A DNA stretch of 40,675 nt from Limnohabitans sp. (GCF_017848645.1 NZ_JAFEIF010000028.1:1-40675); one strand, 5' to 3'. Counted from the first letter of the stretch, positions 8,699 through 18,232 are shown. Notes: generated by a model from the sequence alone, not told the origin. Made by a program: numbers and translations.

Positions 8699-9412
8699 AT
8701 GAACACTTGGCAAGAAGACCTGCTAAATTTGCTGCTGATCCCGGCCACTACCGCAGAGGCCATTTTTGATCGCATCAAACAAACCGCCCAGCAATTGGGC
8801 TTTGAGCATGTGGCTTTCGGCTTTCAGAACCCCTATCCAGTCACGAACCCAAATGTCACCTTGCTCAATAACTACCCCACGGCCTGGCAACAACGCTACG
8901 CCCAGGCCGGCTACCTGCTCACCGACCCCACCGTGGCCCACGGCAGGCAAAGCCAAGCCCCCATTCACTGGAACGACCACGCCTTTGCCAGCAACCGTGC
9001 CCTGTGGGCCGACGCGCAAGACCACGGCATCAAAACCGGCTGGGCGCAGTCATGCCTAGAGCGCAGCGGCGCGGGCAGCCTGCTGACCCTGTGCCGCTGC
9101 ACCGAGCCTCTCACAGCCAGCGAGCTGCAAGCCAAAGAAACATCAATGCGTTGGCTGGTGCAAGTAGCCCATGTGAGCTTATCGCGCGCCATATTTGCGC
9201 AGGAAAATCCAGCTTGTACCGCTTTGACTAAGCGTGAACGAGAGGTGTTGCAATGGTCTGCTGACGGCAAATCGGCGCAAGACATTGCAGACACCCTCAA
9301 CCTCAGTAAAAGCGTGATCGACTTCCACCTCAAAAACAGCATCCAGAAACTGAATGCACCAAACAAAACCGCCGCCGTAGCCCGCGCTGCCCTAATGGGC
9401 TGGTTGAGTTAA
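8699..9412 (+). CDS. luxR: LuxR-family acyl-homoserine lactone receptor/regulator
   Basis: A 237-residue quorum-sensing regulator. The N-terminal autoinducer-binding domain (about 15-160) keeps the residues typical of true AHL receptors: Trp and Tyr in AWQQRYAQAGY, Asp-Pro in LTDPTV, Trp in PIHWND and Gly in GAGSLLTL. The C-terminal LuxR helix-turn-helix (about 172-235) reads LTKREREVLQWSADGKSAQD, then IADTLNLSKSVIDFHLKN. It is therefore expected to bind an AHL and act on lux-box promoters, most directly the luxI promoter 500 bases downstream. The start ATG has no strong ribosome site. Two short tandem-repeat tracts lie in its leader. The order luxR, RsaM-like gene, luxI resembles the cep locus of Burkholderia. 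Confidence 0.92.
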   Translation: MNTWQEDLLNLLLIPATTAEAIFDRIKQTAQQLGFEHVAFGFQNPYPVTNPNVTLLNNYPTAWQQRYAQAGYLLTDPTVAHGRQSQAPIHWNDHAFASNRALWADAQDHGIKTGWAQSCLERSGAGSLLTLCRCTEPLTASELQAKETSMRWLVQVAHVSLSRAIFAQENPACTALTKREREVLQWSADGKSAQDIADTLNLSKSVIDFHLKNSIQKLNAPNKTAAVARAALMGWLS

Positions 9413-9449
9413 TCGACCACGTAAGGCCACAGTGGGCATACTGGCCGCC

Positions 9450-9839
9450 ATGAACATCACAAACATGGGGCAGGTACAAGCCAGCGTGCAAGAGCTGCTA
9501 TCCCTGCGCCTAAAACACCTGCATTCAGCTGTTGACCCCGAACCCGGCAATACCCCGCCACATCAACGCTGCGGCACAACCACTACCCTGAGCGGCTACA
9601 CCGAATGGGTAGGCGACACCCACTTGCCCATCTCTCTGGGTTGGGATTGGTGCATACAAGCACACGCACACAGGGCCCAGTGGCAACGCGACGAACTGCC
9701 GCGCACAAACATCCAACTGGTGAACGAACAAGGCCACCCACTGCACTGGGAAGACAACCTTCGCGTACTGGCCACCTGGGTGGACGCACAAGATTGGAAA
9801 CACGCCGTTGCCAACGCCGTGAATGCTGCCAAGCACTGA
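9450..9839 (+). CDS. RsaM-like (DUF4902) quorum-sensing modulator
   Basis: A small cytoplasmic protein of 129 residues (135 if the GTG at 9432 is used), with no signal peptide or membrane segment. The segment SGYTEWVGDTHLPISLGWDW resembles the conserved core of RsaM-type proteins, which in Burkholderia and Pseudomonas are encoded between or beside the luxR and luxI genes and damp AHL production. Position between luxR and luxI on the same strand is the strongest argument. Family assignment is from memory of the GWDW-type core and the synteny, not from a search. If correct it would limit signal output and so tune the downstream biosynthetic operon. Confidence 0.6.
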   Translation: MNITNMGQVQASVQELLSLRLKHLHSAVDPEPGNTPPHQRCGTTTTLSGYTEWVGDTHLPISLGWDWCIQAHAHRAQWQRDELPRTNIQLVNEQGHPLHWEDNLRVLATWVDAQDWKHAVANAVNAAKH

Positions 9840-9911
9840 ACAGGCACAGCAGAAAAGCGATCTCTGCGCTGCAACACGCCGCACCATAGTGAGTTAAAAA
9901 TTAACTAAAAC

Positions 9912-9929
9912 CTACTATTTTTAGCAGTT
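9912..9929 (+). promoter_or_regulatory. Candidate lux box upstream of luxI
   Basis: CTACTATTTTTAGCAG followed by TT fits the CTG-N10-CAG layout of LuxR-type operators with one change (CTA for CTG). Its right half CAGTT matches the known cep box of Burkholderia. The inner arms CTACTA and TAGCAG pair with one mismatch. It lies 57 bases before the annotated luxI start, in an AT-rich stretch suited to a promoter. Confidence 0.5.
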
Positions 9930-9985
9930 ACAAAACATAAAGCAGCCCCTCAAAATTCAATCCAAGGTCACACACAGATCAAGGG

Positions 9986-10555
9986 ATGAAGGAAATGCTG
10001 CAATTCAGCACAGGCACCAGGCAACAACTGCCACCCCAGCTCTTTGAGCAAATGGGGCACTACCGCCGCGAGGTATTCATCAACCGCTTGGGTTGGGAGC
10101 TGAACACCATCAACGGCATTGAACTCGATGAGTTTGATGGGCCTGATGCGGTGTATGTGTGTTCGCAAGACGAAGATGGCAACGTCAATGGCGTGGCGAG
10201 GTTGCTGCCGACTACCGGTCCGTATTTGATGGAGAAAGTGTTTCCGCAGCTTTGGGCGGGGAATGAAATGCCGTGTGATCCGAAGATTTGGGAGTTATCG
10301 AGATTCGCGATGGTGGACCCAGCCAAGTCCGAAAGAGTTTCGATTCATCAAGCTTCTGCAACTTCCGCGTCAACGCTGCTTCGGCAGGTGATTCAGGCGG
10401 CCATTACAAATGGTGCGAATTCATTGATAACGGTGTCGCCAGTTGCAATGGAGCGGCTACTACATCTCAATGGGTTCGATGTGCGTCGTGCGGGCGTATC
10501 AACATTCCACCGAAAAAGTTGCATTGTTGCGCTGCACCTCAATTTAGCTACCTAA
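9986..10555 (+). CDS. luxI: LuxI-family acyl-homoserine lactone synthase
   Basis: A 189-residue autoinducer synthase that joins an acyl group from acyl-ACP to S-adenosylmethionine to give an AHL. All hallmark residues are visible: Arg and Phe in YRREVFINRLGWEL, the Asp pair in ELDEFDG, Arg in VARLLPTTGPY, and Glu and Arg in WELSRFAMVD. The annotated ATG at 9986 has an AAGGG directly against it. The ATG nine bases later (9995, MLQFSTGTR) has better spacing and gives a more typical LuxI N-terminus, so it may be the true start. The acyl length cannot be predicted with confidence. It is followed after 91 bases by the large biosynthetic operon on the same strand. Confidence 0.95.
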   Translation: MKEMLQFSTGTRQQLPPQLFEQMGHYRREVFINRLGWELNTINGIELDEFDGPDAVYVCSQDEDGNVNGVARLLPTTGPYLMEKVFPQLWAGNEMPCDPKIWELSRFAMVDPAKSERVSIHQASATSASTLLRQVIQAAITNGANSLITVSPVAMERLLHLNGFDVRRAGVSTFHRKSCIVALHLNLAT

Positions 10556-10646
10556 TTACTTGCCACTGACGGTTTGCGGCTTCAGCCCAAAAGTTCGAAG
10601 GACATAGATAAAACTTCAGATCGCGGATTCAGGATAAATCAAAAAA

Positions 10647-13600
10647 ATGATAGATATAAATTTAAAAGTGCTTCACAAGCCGGAATCGTTTGATATCGAA
10701 TATTTAGACAACTTTGTCACCATCTCCAACGCTGGAGACACGATCATCGGAAGGCTGCGGCAGCATGCAGCACTCAAGCCAAAGCATACGGCCTACATCT
10801 TTCTTCGCAACGGCGAGGATGACGAGCATCTGATCACCTACGCCGAGCTTCAAACAAGCGTAAGCACGATCGCCGCCCAGCTGCAAAAGCGTGCGCTGAA
10901 AGGACGACGTGTCTTGCTGATGTACAAGCAGGGCATCGAATTTATCCAAGTGTTTCTGGGTTGCCTTTCAGCAGGAGTGATCCCGGCGCTGGTCAATCCG
11001 CCGGTGGCTTCAAAGATGGTCAAGCGGATCGAACGAATCGTAGCCGATAGTGACTTTGCGATGGTCCTGACAGACACCCACGGAAACGACATCCTTGATG
11101 CCTATAGCGCTGAGGGAACTGATGCAAATGTAAAGGCTGTGGACAAGCTTCCGAGACTGGTCACGTCGGATATCCGTGTCGGCGAGGGCGATTGGTTCAT
11201 AAATGAAACAATCAGTCCGGATGACATCGCCTTCCTGCAATACACGTCCGGCTCCACGGGGAACCCCAAGGGAGTGATGATCACTCATGCAAACCTGATG
11301 GCCAACATGCGCGCCATCGAGCACACCTTCTCCTTTGACGACAAGTGCATCGGTGTCTCCTGGTTACCGATCTTCCATGACATGGGGCTCGTCGGTTCGA
11401 CACTGCAGCCGCTTTACATCGGCGCACCGCTCATCTTCATGTCTCCGCTCCATTTCATCCAGCGCCCGGCTCGGTGGCTGCGGGCGATTTCCAAATACAA
11501 GGCGACACATTCGGGCGCGCCGAATTTCGCCTATGACTACTGCGTCGAGAAGATCAAGGCGAAAGACCGGGAAGGTCTTGATCTCTCCAGCTGGGTGGTC
11601 GCGTTCAACGGGTCCGAACCCGTTCGCAATCAGACGGTCAAGAACTTTTATGCCGCGTTCAAGGACCACGGTCTGGGGCCGGGTGCGCATATGGCGGTCT
11701 ACGGCATAGCCGAAAGTACGCTGATCTTGTCGGGCACCCGCTACAGCGACGCGCGCAATCCGGAAAGCAGCCAGGGCTACGCCACCAGCGGATTCGTGGT
11801 GCCAGAACATGATCTGAAGATAGTCGATCCGGACACCTGCGAAGTACTCGAAGACGGCAGCATCGGCGAGGTCTGGGCCGCCGGCCCCAGCATCTGCGCA
11901 GGCTATTACAACGCTGACCAGGCGAATGCAGAAACTTTCAACTTCTCGCTGCGGGGCGAAACCGGCGCCTATCTGCGGACCGGCGATGCCGGCTTCATGA
12001 TGGATGGCCAGCTCCACGTCACTGGAAGGCTCAAGGCCATGCTCATTGCACGCGGCCGCAATATCCATATCGAGGACATCGAATGGACCCTGGGTCATAT
12101 CGATGAGCTGGCGCCCAATTCTTCCACGGTATTTCTTCTCGATGACGAAGATCCTGATAGTGTTGTCGTTGTCGCGGGGCTCAAGAAGCTTTCGGAACAA
12201 GAGACATGGCCCGAACTGTGTAATGCGATTTCAGCGCGCATCTACGAAGAGTTTCAGCTCAAGGTGAGCCGGGTGGTCTTCATCCGTCCGCGCGATTTGC
12301 CGAAGACGACCAGCGGAAAAATCCAGCGCCCCGTCACCCGCGAACGCTACCTGCAAGGCGAACTGCCCTGCATCGTGGATCAGGAACTTACGGTCGCAAC
12401 TCAGCAGGACAGACTTTCCTGCTCCGCCAGTTCAACCAAAGAACCGAGATTCGCCAGCACGCCGAAAGAGCTCGCGTTGGCTGCGATCTTTGGCGAATTG
12501 CTGGACCTCGATCCGATAGAGATCGACATCAACCAGAACTTCTTCGCGCTGGGCGGCCAATCCGTCCAGATGCTGGAACTGGCAAACCGACTCGACGAGG
12601 ATGTCGCGGTTCTGTTTAGATATCCGAGCATTGCCAGCTATCTGGATCGCAGCGAGGAATACCAGTTTCCTGCCGTGGAAGAAGATATCTGGCTACCGGC
12701 GGCGAATGCAGAAGAGCGCGAAGGAACCAAAAATTCACTCATTACGGGCGCCAACGGGCTCATGGGCGTGCATCTCCTGGCATCGCTGCTAGCGGCGACG
12801 GATCACCACTTCACCTGCCTGGTTCGTGGCAAGGACAACACGGACGCCGAGCGCAGATTTATCAGCACAGTGAGCTACTTCAAGCTGGAGCAGAAAATCG
12901 ACCGCAGCCGTGTGAAACTCCTGCGCGGCGATTTCGGAAAGGACAGGCTCGGCCTCGAGCCCGCTCAATACGCGGCGCTCGAAGACAGCATTCAGAGCAT
13001 CTATCACGTCGGCTCGCACGTCAACAATTGGCTGCCTTATGAGGGGATCAAGGAAGTCAATGTCGAGGGAACGCGCCGACTTTTGATCCTGGCCAGGTCG
13101 GGCCGGAAGAAATCCTTCCACTATGCCAGCACCAGCACCTTCTCTCCCGAGAAGGATGACAAGGCCGTCTTCCTGGAATCCGATGTCATCAGCCCGCGCG
13201 ACATCAACAGATACAACGGCTACGACATCAGTAAATATGCCAGTGAGGCGCTGTGCGAGCTTTCCCGCAAGGACGGCTTCGAATGCAACATCTACCGGCT
13301 GGTCTGGGTTGGCGGGCAGCTCGCGACGGGCCACTCAAAGATCAATGACGGACTCAACATCATGCTGCGCATCCTGCTCACGCTGGGTGTTTATCCGAAG
13401 GGTAATTATCTGCACGACATCATGCCGGTCGACCTGATGGCCGATGCGATCGCCTCGGTTCAGGCCAAGGCAAACAGCACCTCCTACAACATCACCAGCC
13501 AGTCCAACGAATCGATCAACTTGCTCAAGATCGTCGCGATGCTTGACACCATGGGCTATAAGCTGCGCGAGGTCAGCATCGACAAATTCGTCGAAGCGCT

Positions 13601-16532
13601 AAAGAGCCATCCGCGGGATGCCTGGGACGAGCATTGCCGTTCCTACCTGGGTCTGATCATTCGCATGTTCGATGGTGGGGTCAAGGCGGAGTCGTTCTAC
13701 GACAGCAGTAATTTCAAGTCACATCTGGACGATTCCGTGAAGGTGCAGCTCGAAGCACGTTTTGTCGACAAGTATTTCCAACGCATCGTCCTCTTTCTCG
13801 TGCGCCAGGGGGCGCTTCCGACGCCAAGCGGAGGAGCATATAAAGAGGATATCGCGCGCATCGAAAGCTGGCAGGCAACGCCCGACAATAGCGGCGCGGC
13901 ACTGTGTCTGCACCAGCTCGTTGAAGTGCAGGCAGCCAAAACCCCCGAAGCCAATGCTCTCATTGACGGGTCGAGGCGGCTGAGCTATCGCGCATTGGAT
14001 GAACGTGCTACGCAGGTCGCTCTCTATCTGCAGAGCGTTGGCTCCGTGCGCGGCGATTTCATCGGTATCTGCATGGATCGCACCTTCGACATGTACGCCA
14101 GCATGCTGGGCGTCATGAAGCTGGGGGCGGCTTATGTCCCGCTTTCGCCGAGCTACCCGCAGGAGACGCTCACTCACATCGTCAAGGACAGCGGTGTGCG
14201 CGTGCTGATCGCCGATGATCGATCAATTGCTCAGGCAGGCTTGCTCGACGCGTCGCTGATCAATCTAGATGACGCTAAGGTGAACGCGGCGCTGACTGGC
14301 TTCGGATCACGAGCTCTGGATAGGCAGACAGCCAAGGCGGCGCAGCCCGATGATCTGGCCTATGTGATCTACACGTCAGGCACGACCGGCCAGCCCAAGG
14401 GCGTCATGATCGAGCACCGCAATATCGTGAATCACGCGCTCTGCATGGTCGAACATTTCGCGCTGACATCGAGCGACAACGTCATGCAATTTGCCAGCAT
14501 GAACTTTGACTCATTCCTCGAAGAGGTGTTTCCGGCGCTCAGCTGCGGCGCGTCCGTCAGCCTCATTGGCGATCGCGAGCGGCTCGATGTAGACGTTCTG
14601 CGAGAACGTGTTACGGAATGCGGCGTCACGGTACTGAAATTCCCAACCGCCTTCTGGCATCGCATCGTCAATGTCTCGTTCCAGGATCTCGGTGTGCGTC
14701 TGGTGGGCATCGGCGGCGAAGAAGCCGATATCGGCAAGTTCCGCCGGTGGGTCGAAACCAATCCAGCAGTTCCCGTCATCAATACCTACGGGCCTACCGA
14801 GACCGCGGTGACAGCCACGGTCGCGTTGCTGAACGCCGAACATGCCAAGCGTGCCCGCCTCCCCATCGGCAAGCCGCTACGCAATACACAGGCCCATGTC
14901 CTTGATGATCAGTTAATGCCGGTATCCATCGGCACCATCGGCAATCTCTATCTGTCCGGCGTTGGCGTCGGGCGCGGGTATCTCAATCTGGCCGAGACGA
15001 CTAGCGCTGCATTCCTGAAGTCCGCTCACATTACGGGCGTGCAAACCCTCTACAAGACGGGCGATCAGGTTTGCTGGACAGAGCAAGGGGAACTTGAGTT
15101 CTTCGGTCGCGCCGACAACCAGGTGAAGGTGCGCGGATACCGGATCGAATTGAGCGCGATCCAAAGCACAATCAGCGTACATCCCGACGTTGCGGGCGTG
15201 GCTGTCGGTCTTGAAAAGCAGGCCGACGACAAGCGCATCGTCGCTTATGTTCAGGCCGCAGGAACTCTGAGCGCGGAAGGCGTCAAGACCTACATTCGCC
15301 AAAGGCTTCCTGCCTTCATGACGCCGGATGTGGTCATCATGGTCGATCAGATCCCCATGTCCCCGAACGGCAAGGTCGACATGCGCGCTCTGGCGGAGCT
15401 TGCGGTAACGTCCTCAGCCCGTAGCGACGCCTTCGCGGCGCCGGAAACAGCGCTGCAGAAACAGTTGGCCGAATTGTGGTCAAATTTTCTCGGCGTGCAG
15501 AACATCGGCATTGATGATGACTTTCTCGACGCAGGCGGACATTCGCTGCTGGCGATCAGCATGTTGCAGCGGTTTTACCAGCTCTCATGCGTGAAGATTT
15601 CCATTGATGACTTCTACCAATTCCCGACTATTCGAGAGCTGGCAGAGCACGTCTCCTCTTCCACTGGGAAACCAGCGGCTGCGACCGGCCTCGTGGAATT
15701 CAACGGTTCTACCCGAAGCGCGGAGCCGGACGAGGATGGCAAGCGGATCTTCCTGATTCACGGAGTGGGCGGCAATCTGGCGACGTTCTATCCGCTGGCT
15801 TCAGCCATCCATTCGGCCTTGGCCGAAGCCGGTCATCAAGGTATGCGCTTGTACGGCCTCCATACGACCTCGGCCGACTCGCCAGTCATGACTTCGATCG
15901 AGAGCATGGTCGAGCACTACGTGGCAGAGATCATGGCAGTACAACCGAGTGGCCCCTATCTGATTGGCGGCTGGTCCTTTGGTGTCAATGTCGCGGCGCA
16001 GGTGGTGAATGCGCTTGTCGAGCGCGGCGAGCGGATCGCCGGCTTTGTGGCGATCGATGCCCAGGCGCCGCGAGTCCATGCCGATTTCGCACAGTTCCTC
16101 GAGAAAAACGATATTGACAGTCCAGCCCAGCTTTACGGAGATTCGTATCTCCACTCTGCTTTGCAAAAGTTCGGCGCGCGTTTCGGCTTCCGCGACACGA
16201 CACCCGAAGGGCTCAAGGACAAGCTCCATACCATCCTCGGCTATCCGGCCGCGAGCTCGGTGGAGGAACGTGACGCGCGCAACATGGTGGCGGTGACAAA
16301 TCTCTTTAACGCGGCGGTCTTTCAGCCGGGGCCCATCGCTGTCGAAAACGCCCTCCTACTGAAGGCGTCCGACACCGAGTTTGACGACTATGAGGAAGGC
16401 TGGTCGACACACCTGACGGCAGGCGAACTCAGCCTTCAGGAAATCGAGGGCGATCACTGGTCCATCATGAGCCACAAGCAGACGGCGCAAGCGATCGCGG
16501 ATTTTTCGTCCGGCGCATTGGTTCCAGCGTGA
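10647..16532 (+). CDS. Hybrid synthetase: FAAL - ACP - thioester reductase - A - PCP - thioesterase
   Basis: A 1961-residue assembly-line enzyme. Domains in order: fatty acyl-AMP ligase (about 20-580; YTSGSTG at 199, Lys558 in TTSGKIQ); carrier 1 (LGGQS, Ser639); SDR-type thioester reductase (about 696-1050; TGANGLMG with Gly701/704/707, Tyr859 and Lys863 in YDISK); NRPS adenylation domain (about 1083-1580; YTSGTTG at 1242, Asp1288 at the amino-group-binding position, NTYGPTE, Lys1576); carrier 2 (AGGHS, Ser1633); type I thioesterase (about 1690-1960; GWSFG with Ser1777, His1937). No condensation domain is present and there is no room for one. Expected chemistry: activation of a fatty acid and reductive release as aldehyde, plus loading of an amino acid and thioesterase release. 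How the halves join is unknown. It heads a tight operon that includes its own PPTase. Confidence 0.9.
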   Translation: MIDINLKVLHKPESFDIEYLDNFVTISNAGDTIIGRLRQHAALKPKHTAYIFLRNGEDDEHLITYAELQTSVSTIAAQLQKRALKGRRVLLMYKQGIEFIQVFLGCLSAGVIPALVNPPVASKMVKRIERIVADSDFAMVLTDTHGNDILDAYSAEGTDANVKAVDKLPRLVTSDIRVGEGDWFINETISPDDIAFLQYTSGSTGNPKGVMITHANLMANMRAIEHTFSFDDKCIGVSWLPIFHDMGLVGSTLQPLYIGAPLIFMSPLHFIQRPARWLRAISKYKATHSGAPNFAYDYCVEKIKAKDREGLDLSSWVVAFNGSEPVRNQTVKNFYAAFKDHGLGPGAHMAVYGIAESTLILSGTRYSDARNPESSQGYATSGFVVPEHDLKIVDPDTCEVLEDGSIGEVWAAGPSICAGYYNADQANAETFNFSLRGETGAYLRTGDAGFMMDGQLHVTGRLKAMLIARGRNIHIEDIEWTLGHIDELAPNSSTVFLLDDEDPDSVVVVAGLKKLSEQETWPELCNAISARIYEEFQLKVSRVVFIRPRDLPKTTSGKIQRPVTRERYLQGELPCIVDQELTVATQQDRLSCSASSTKEPRFASTPKELALAAIFGELLDLDPIEIDINQNFFALGGQSVQMLELANRLDEDVAVLFRYPSIASYLDRSEEYQFPAVEEDIWLPAANAEEREGTKNSLITGANGLMGVHLLASLLAATDHHFTCLVRGKDNTDAERRFISTVSYFKLEQKIDRSRVKLLRGDFGKDRLGLEPAQYAALEDSIQSIYHVGSHVNNWLPYEGIKEVNVEGTRRLLILARSGRKKSFHYASTSTFSPEKDDKAVFLESDVISPRDINRYNGYDISKYASEALCELSRKDGFECNIYRLVWVGGQLATGHSKINDGLNIMLRILLTLGVYPKGNYLHDIMPVDLMADAIASVQAKANSTSYNITSQSNESINLLKIVAMLDTMGYKLREVSIDKFVEALKSHPRDAWDEHCRSYLGLIIRMFDGGVKAESFYDSSNFKSHLDDSVKVQLEARFVDKYFQRIVLFLVRQGALPTPSGGAYKEDIARIESWQATPDNSGAALCLHQLVEVQAAKTPEANALIDGSRRLSYRALDERATQVALYLQSVGSVRGDFIGICMDRTFDMYASMLGVMKLGAAYVPLSPSYPQETLTHIVKDSGVRVLIADDRSIAQAGLLDASLINLDDAKVNAALTGFGSRALDRQTAKAAQPDDLAYVIYTSGTTGQPKGVMIEHRNIVNHALCMVEHFALTSSDNVMQFASMNFDSFLEEVFPALSCGASVSLIGDRERLDVDVLRERVTECGVTVLKFPTAFWHRIVNVSFQDLGVRLVGIGGEEADIGKFRRWVETNPAVPVINTYGPTETAVTATVALLNAEHAKRARLPIGKPLRNTQAHVLDDQLMPVSIGTIGNLYLSGVGVGRGYLNLAETTSAAFLKSAHITGVQTLYKTGDQVCWTEQGELEFFGRADNQVKVRGYRIELSAIQSTISVHPDVAGVAVGLEKQADDKRIVAYVQAAGTLSAEGVKTYIRQRLPAFMTPDVVIMVDQIPMSPNGKVDMRALAELAVTSSARSDAFAAPETALQKQLAELWSNFLGVQNIGIDDDFLDAGGHSLLAISMLQRFYQLSCVKISIDDFYQFPTIRELAEHVSSSTGKPAAATGLVEFNGSTRSAEPDEDGKRIFLIHGVGGNLATFYPLASAIHSALAEAGHQGMRLYGLHTTSADSPVMTSIESMVEHYVAEIMAVQPSGPYLIGGWSFGVNVAAQVVNALVERGERIAGFVAIDAQAPRVHADFAQFLEKNDIDSPAQLYGDSYLHSALQKFGARFGFRDTTPEGLKDKLHTILGYPAASSVEERDARNMVAVTNLFNAAVFQPGPIAVENALLLKASDTEFDDYEEGWSTHLTAGELSLQEIEGDHWSIMSHKQTAQAIADFSSGALVPA

Positions 16533-16544
16533 AAGGTGAAAGCA

Positions 16545-16955
16545 ATGACTAACAATGAGATCCGGTTTTTCCGCATCATTTTTATCGCAGCGGCGATCTG
16601 GAATTTGTGTGGCGGTGTGCTCGGCTATTTCAATACGGGCCACACCTTCATGCTCTTGTTTGACCGCAGCGCGGACGATCCTCTTCTGCTGTCGGTGTTC
16701 AAGGGTGCGACCGGAACGACCCTGACCTATTTCATTGGCTACCTGATCGTGGCGTTCAATCCGTTGCGGCATACCGGCATTGTTATTGTCGGCGGCATCG
16801 GCAAAGTGGGATTCGCGATCCAGATGCTGAAGTTCTATATGACGGGGCTCGCCAATGCGAATGCGCTCATCGTCGTGGTCGGGGACATGGCCTTTTGTGC
16901 CTTGTTCCTCTACTACTTCTTCCGGCTGATCAAAACCGGCACCAAACTCATTTAA
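16545..16955 (+). CDS. Small integral membrane protein, four predicted TM helices
   Basis: A 136-residue membrane protein with hydrophobic stretches at about 10-27 (RIIFIAAAIWNLCGGVLG), 53-70, 77-98 and 104-125, with short charged links and a basic tail (RLIKTGTKLI). The ATG at 16545 has an AAAGG ribosome site; a GTG nine bases earlier is in frame. It begins 12 bases after the synthetase stop and is followed 11 bases later by a flavin reductase, so it is clearly part of the operon. I do not recognise the family. A role in localising the pathway to the membrane or in export is possible but is inference from context only. Confidence 0.75.
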   Translation: MTNNEIRFFRIIFIAAAIWNLCGGVLGYFNTGHTFMLLFDRSADDPLLLSVFKGATGTTLTYFIGYLIVAFNPLRHTGIVIVGGIGKVGFAIQMLKFYMTGLANANALIVVVGDMAFCALFLYYFFRLIKTGTKLI

Positions 16956-16966
16956 GTGACAGTGTG

Positions 16967-18232
16967 ATGTCTGAATCAACGAAAAGAAACGTGCTTTTTG
17001 ATCCGCTCAAGATCGGCGGGATGAGCATCAACGGTCGCATCATCAAGACCGCGACCACCGAGACCATGAGCACTGAGGACGGCTTTGTCACGGACGAGCT
17101 GGTGGCGTTTTACGAACCTTATGCAGAGGCGGGAACGCCGTTGATCATCACCGGCAATTTCTACACCCAGCGCTCGGGTCGGGTCTACAAACGGATGCCC
17201 GGGGCAGACCATGACGACAAGATCCCCGGGATGAAGCGAATAGCCGATATCGCCCATCGGCACGGATCGAAGATCTGTGCGCAGCTGTCCCACGCCGGGC
17301 GGCAGGTGTTTCAGCCTGGGACCAATGACGATCCTGTTTCGGCATCGGCAGTCTCCTGCAAGTCTTCCGGGATCCAGCCGAGGGAAATGCGCATCGATGA
17401 AATCCGCAGCTTCGTCGACGGCTTTGCCCGCGCCGCGGAACGCTGCAAGCGCGCAGGCTTTGACGCCGTACAGGTCCATGCCTCGCAGGGGTATCTGCTG
17501 AGCCAGTTTCTTACTCCATATACCAATCGTCGCACCGATGCGTATGGTGGCAGCTTTAACAATCGGCTGCGTATCCTGCTCGATATCTTGCGGGCGGTGC
17601 GGGAGCGGGTCGGTGCAAGCTATCCGATCCTGATCAAGCTCAATGGCGATGATGCGCTACCGCTGCGCAAGGGACTCAAGACACCAGAGCTGGTGAAGAT
17701 TGCTCAGGTACTGCAGGATCACGGAGTGGATGCGGTAGAGATCAGCGTTGGCCACTACGAATCCGGCTTTCCGACCATTCGCGGCAATTTCAACCAATTT
17801 TTCGACACGCTGCTCAATGAGGGGGTTGGGCAGGAATATCCGCGCGGAAAACAGCGCAGCATGCGCCTCTCGAAGAGCATTCTGGTAGCCGTGTGCAATC
17901 GCGTGTGGCCGCACAGCCAAGGATTCAATCTTGCCTATGCGGAGCAATTTAAGCGCGCGCTGAAAATTCCGGTGATCTGCGTAGGCGGATTCAGCGAAGC
18001 GGACGCCATGGCAAAGGCGATCGACAACGGGCAATGCGATGCAGTTTCGATTGCCCGCGCGATGATAGCGGATCCGTATTTGGTCAGGCACATTCGCAAG
18101 AAGGAACCTGTTACTCAATGCAAATTTTGCAGCGCCTGTCTGGCCCATATCGGCGCGCGCGCCCTCGATTGCTCTCATCCCGAGGTTCGAGCGGAGCGGA
18201 CGGTGATGATGGCGCGCGAAAAGAGAGTTTGA
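16967..18232 (+). CDS. Old-yellow-enzyme-family NADH:flavin oxidoreductase with terminal Cys cluster
   Basis: A 421-residue TIM-barrel FMN enzyme of the OYE / 2,4-dienoyl-CoA reductase group. The N-terminus LFDPLKIGGMSINGRIIKTA, QLSHAGRQ and the barrel motif GYLLSQFLTPYTNRRTDAYGGS are typical. In the active-site motif, usually HGAHGYL or HAANGYL, it reads HASQGYL, so the second ligand is Gln. Near the C-terminus CKFCSACLAHIGARALDC gives the C-x2-C-x2-C-x10-C spacing used for a [4Fe-4S] cluster in the longer dienoyl-CoA reductase-type enzymes, yet the following FAD/NADH domain of those enzymes is missing. It may therefore need a partner for electrons. Position in the operon implies reduction of an intermediate. 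Start ATG at 16967. Confidence 0.9.
   Translation: MSESTKRNVLFDPLKIGGMSINGRIIKTATTETMSTEDGFVTDELVAFYEPYAEAGTPLIITGNFYTQRSGRVYKRMPGADHDDKIPGMKRIADIAHRHGSKICAQLSHAGRQVFQPGTNDDPVSASAVSCKSSGIQPREMRIDEIRSFVDGFARAAERCKRAGFDAVQVHASQGYLLSQFLTPYTNRRTDAYGGSFNNRLRILLDILRAVRERVGASYPILIKLNGDDALPLRKGLKTPELVKIAQVLQDHGVDAVEISVGHYESGFPTIRGNFNQFFDTLLNEGVGQEYPRGKQRSMRLSKSILVAVCNRVWPHSQGFNLAYAEQFKRALKIPVICVGGFSEADAMAKAIDNGQCDAVSIARAMIADPYLVRHIRKKEPVTQCKFCSACLAHIGARALDCSHPEVRAERTVMMAREKRV

Noticed and set aside
10565..10590. Possible lux box before the synthetase gene (CTG, 14 bases, CAG)
   Set aside because: The spacing does not fit the CTG-N10-CAG layout and the inner arms do not pair well.
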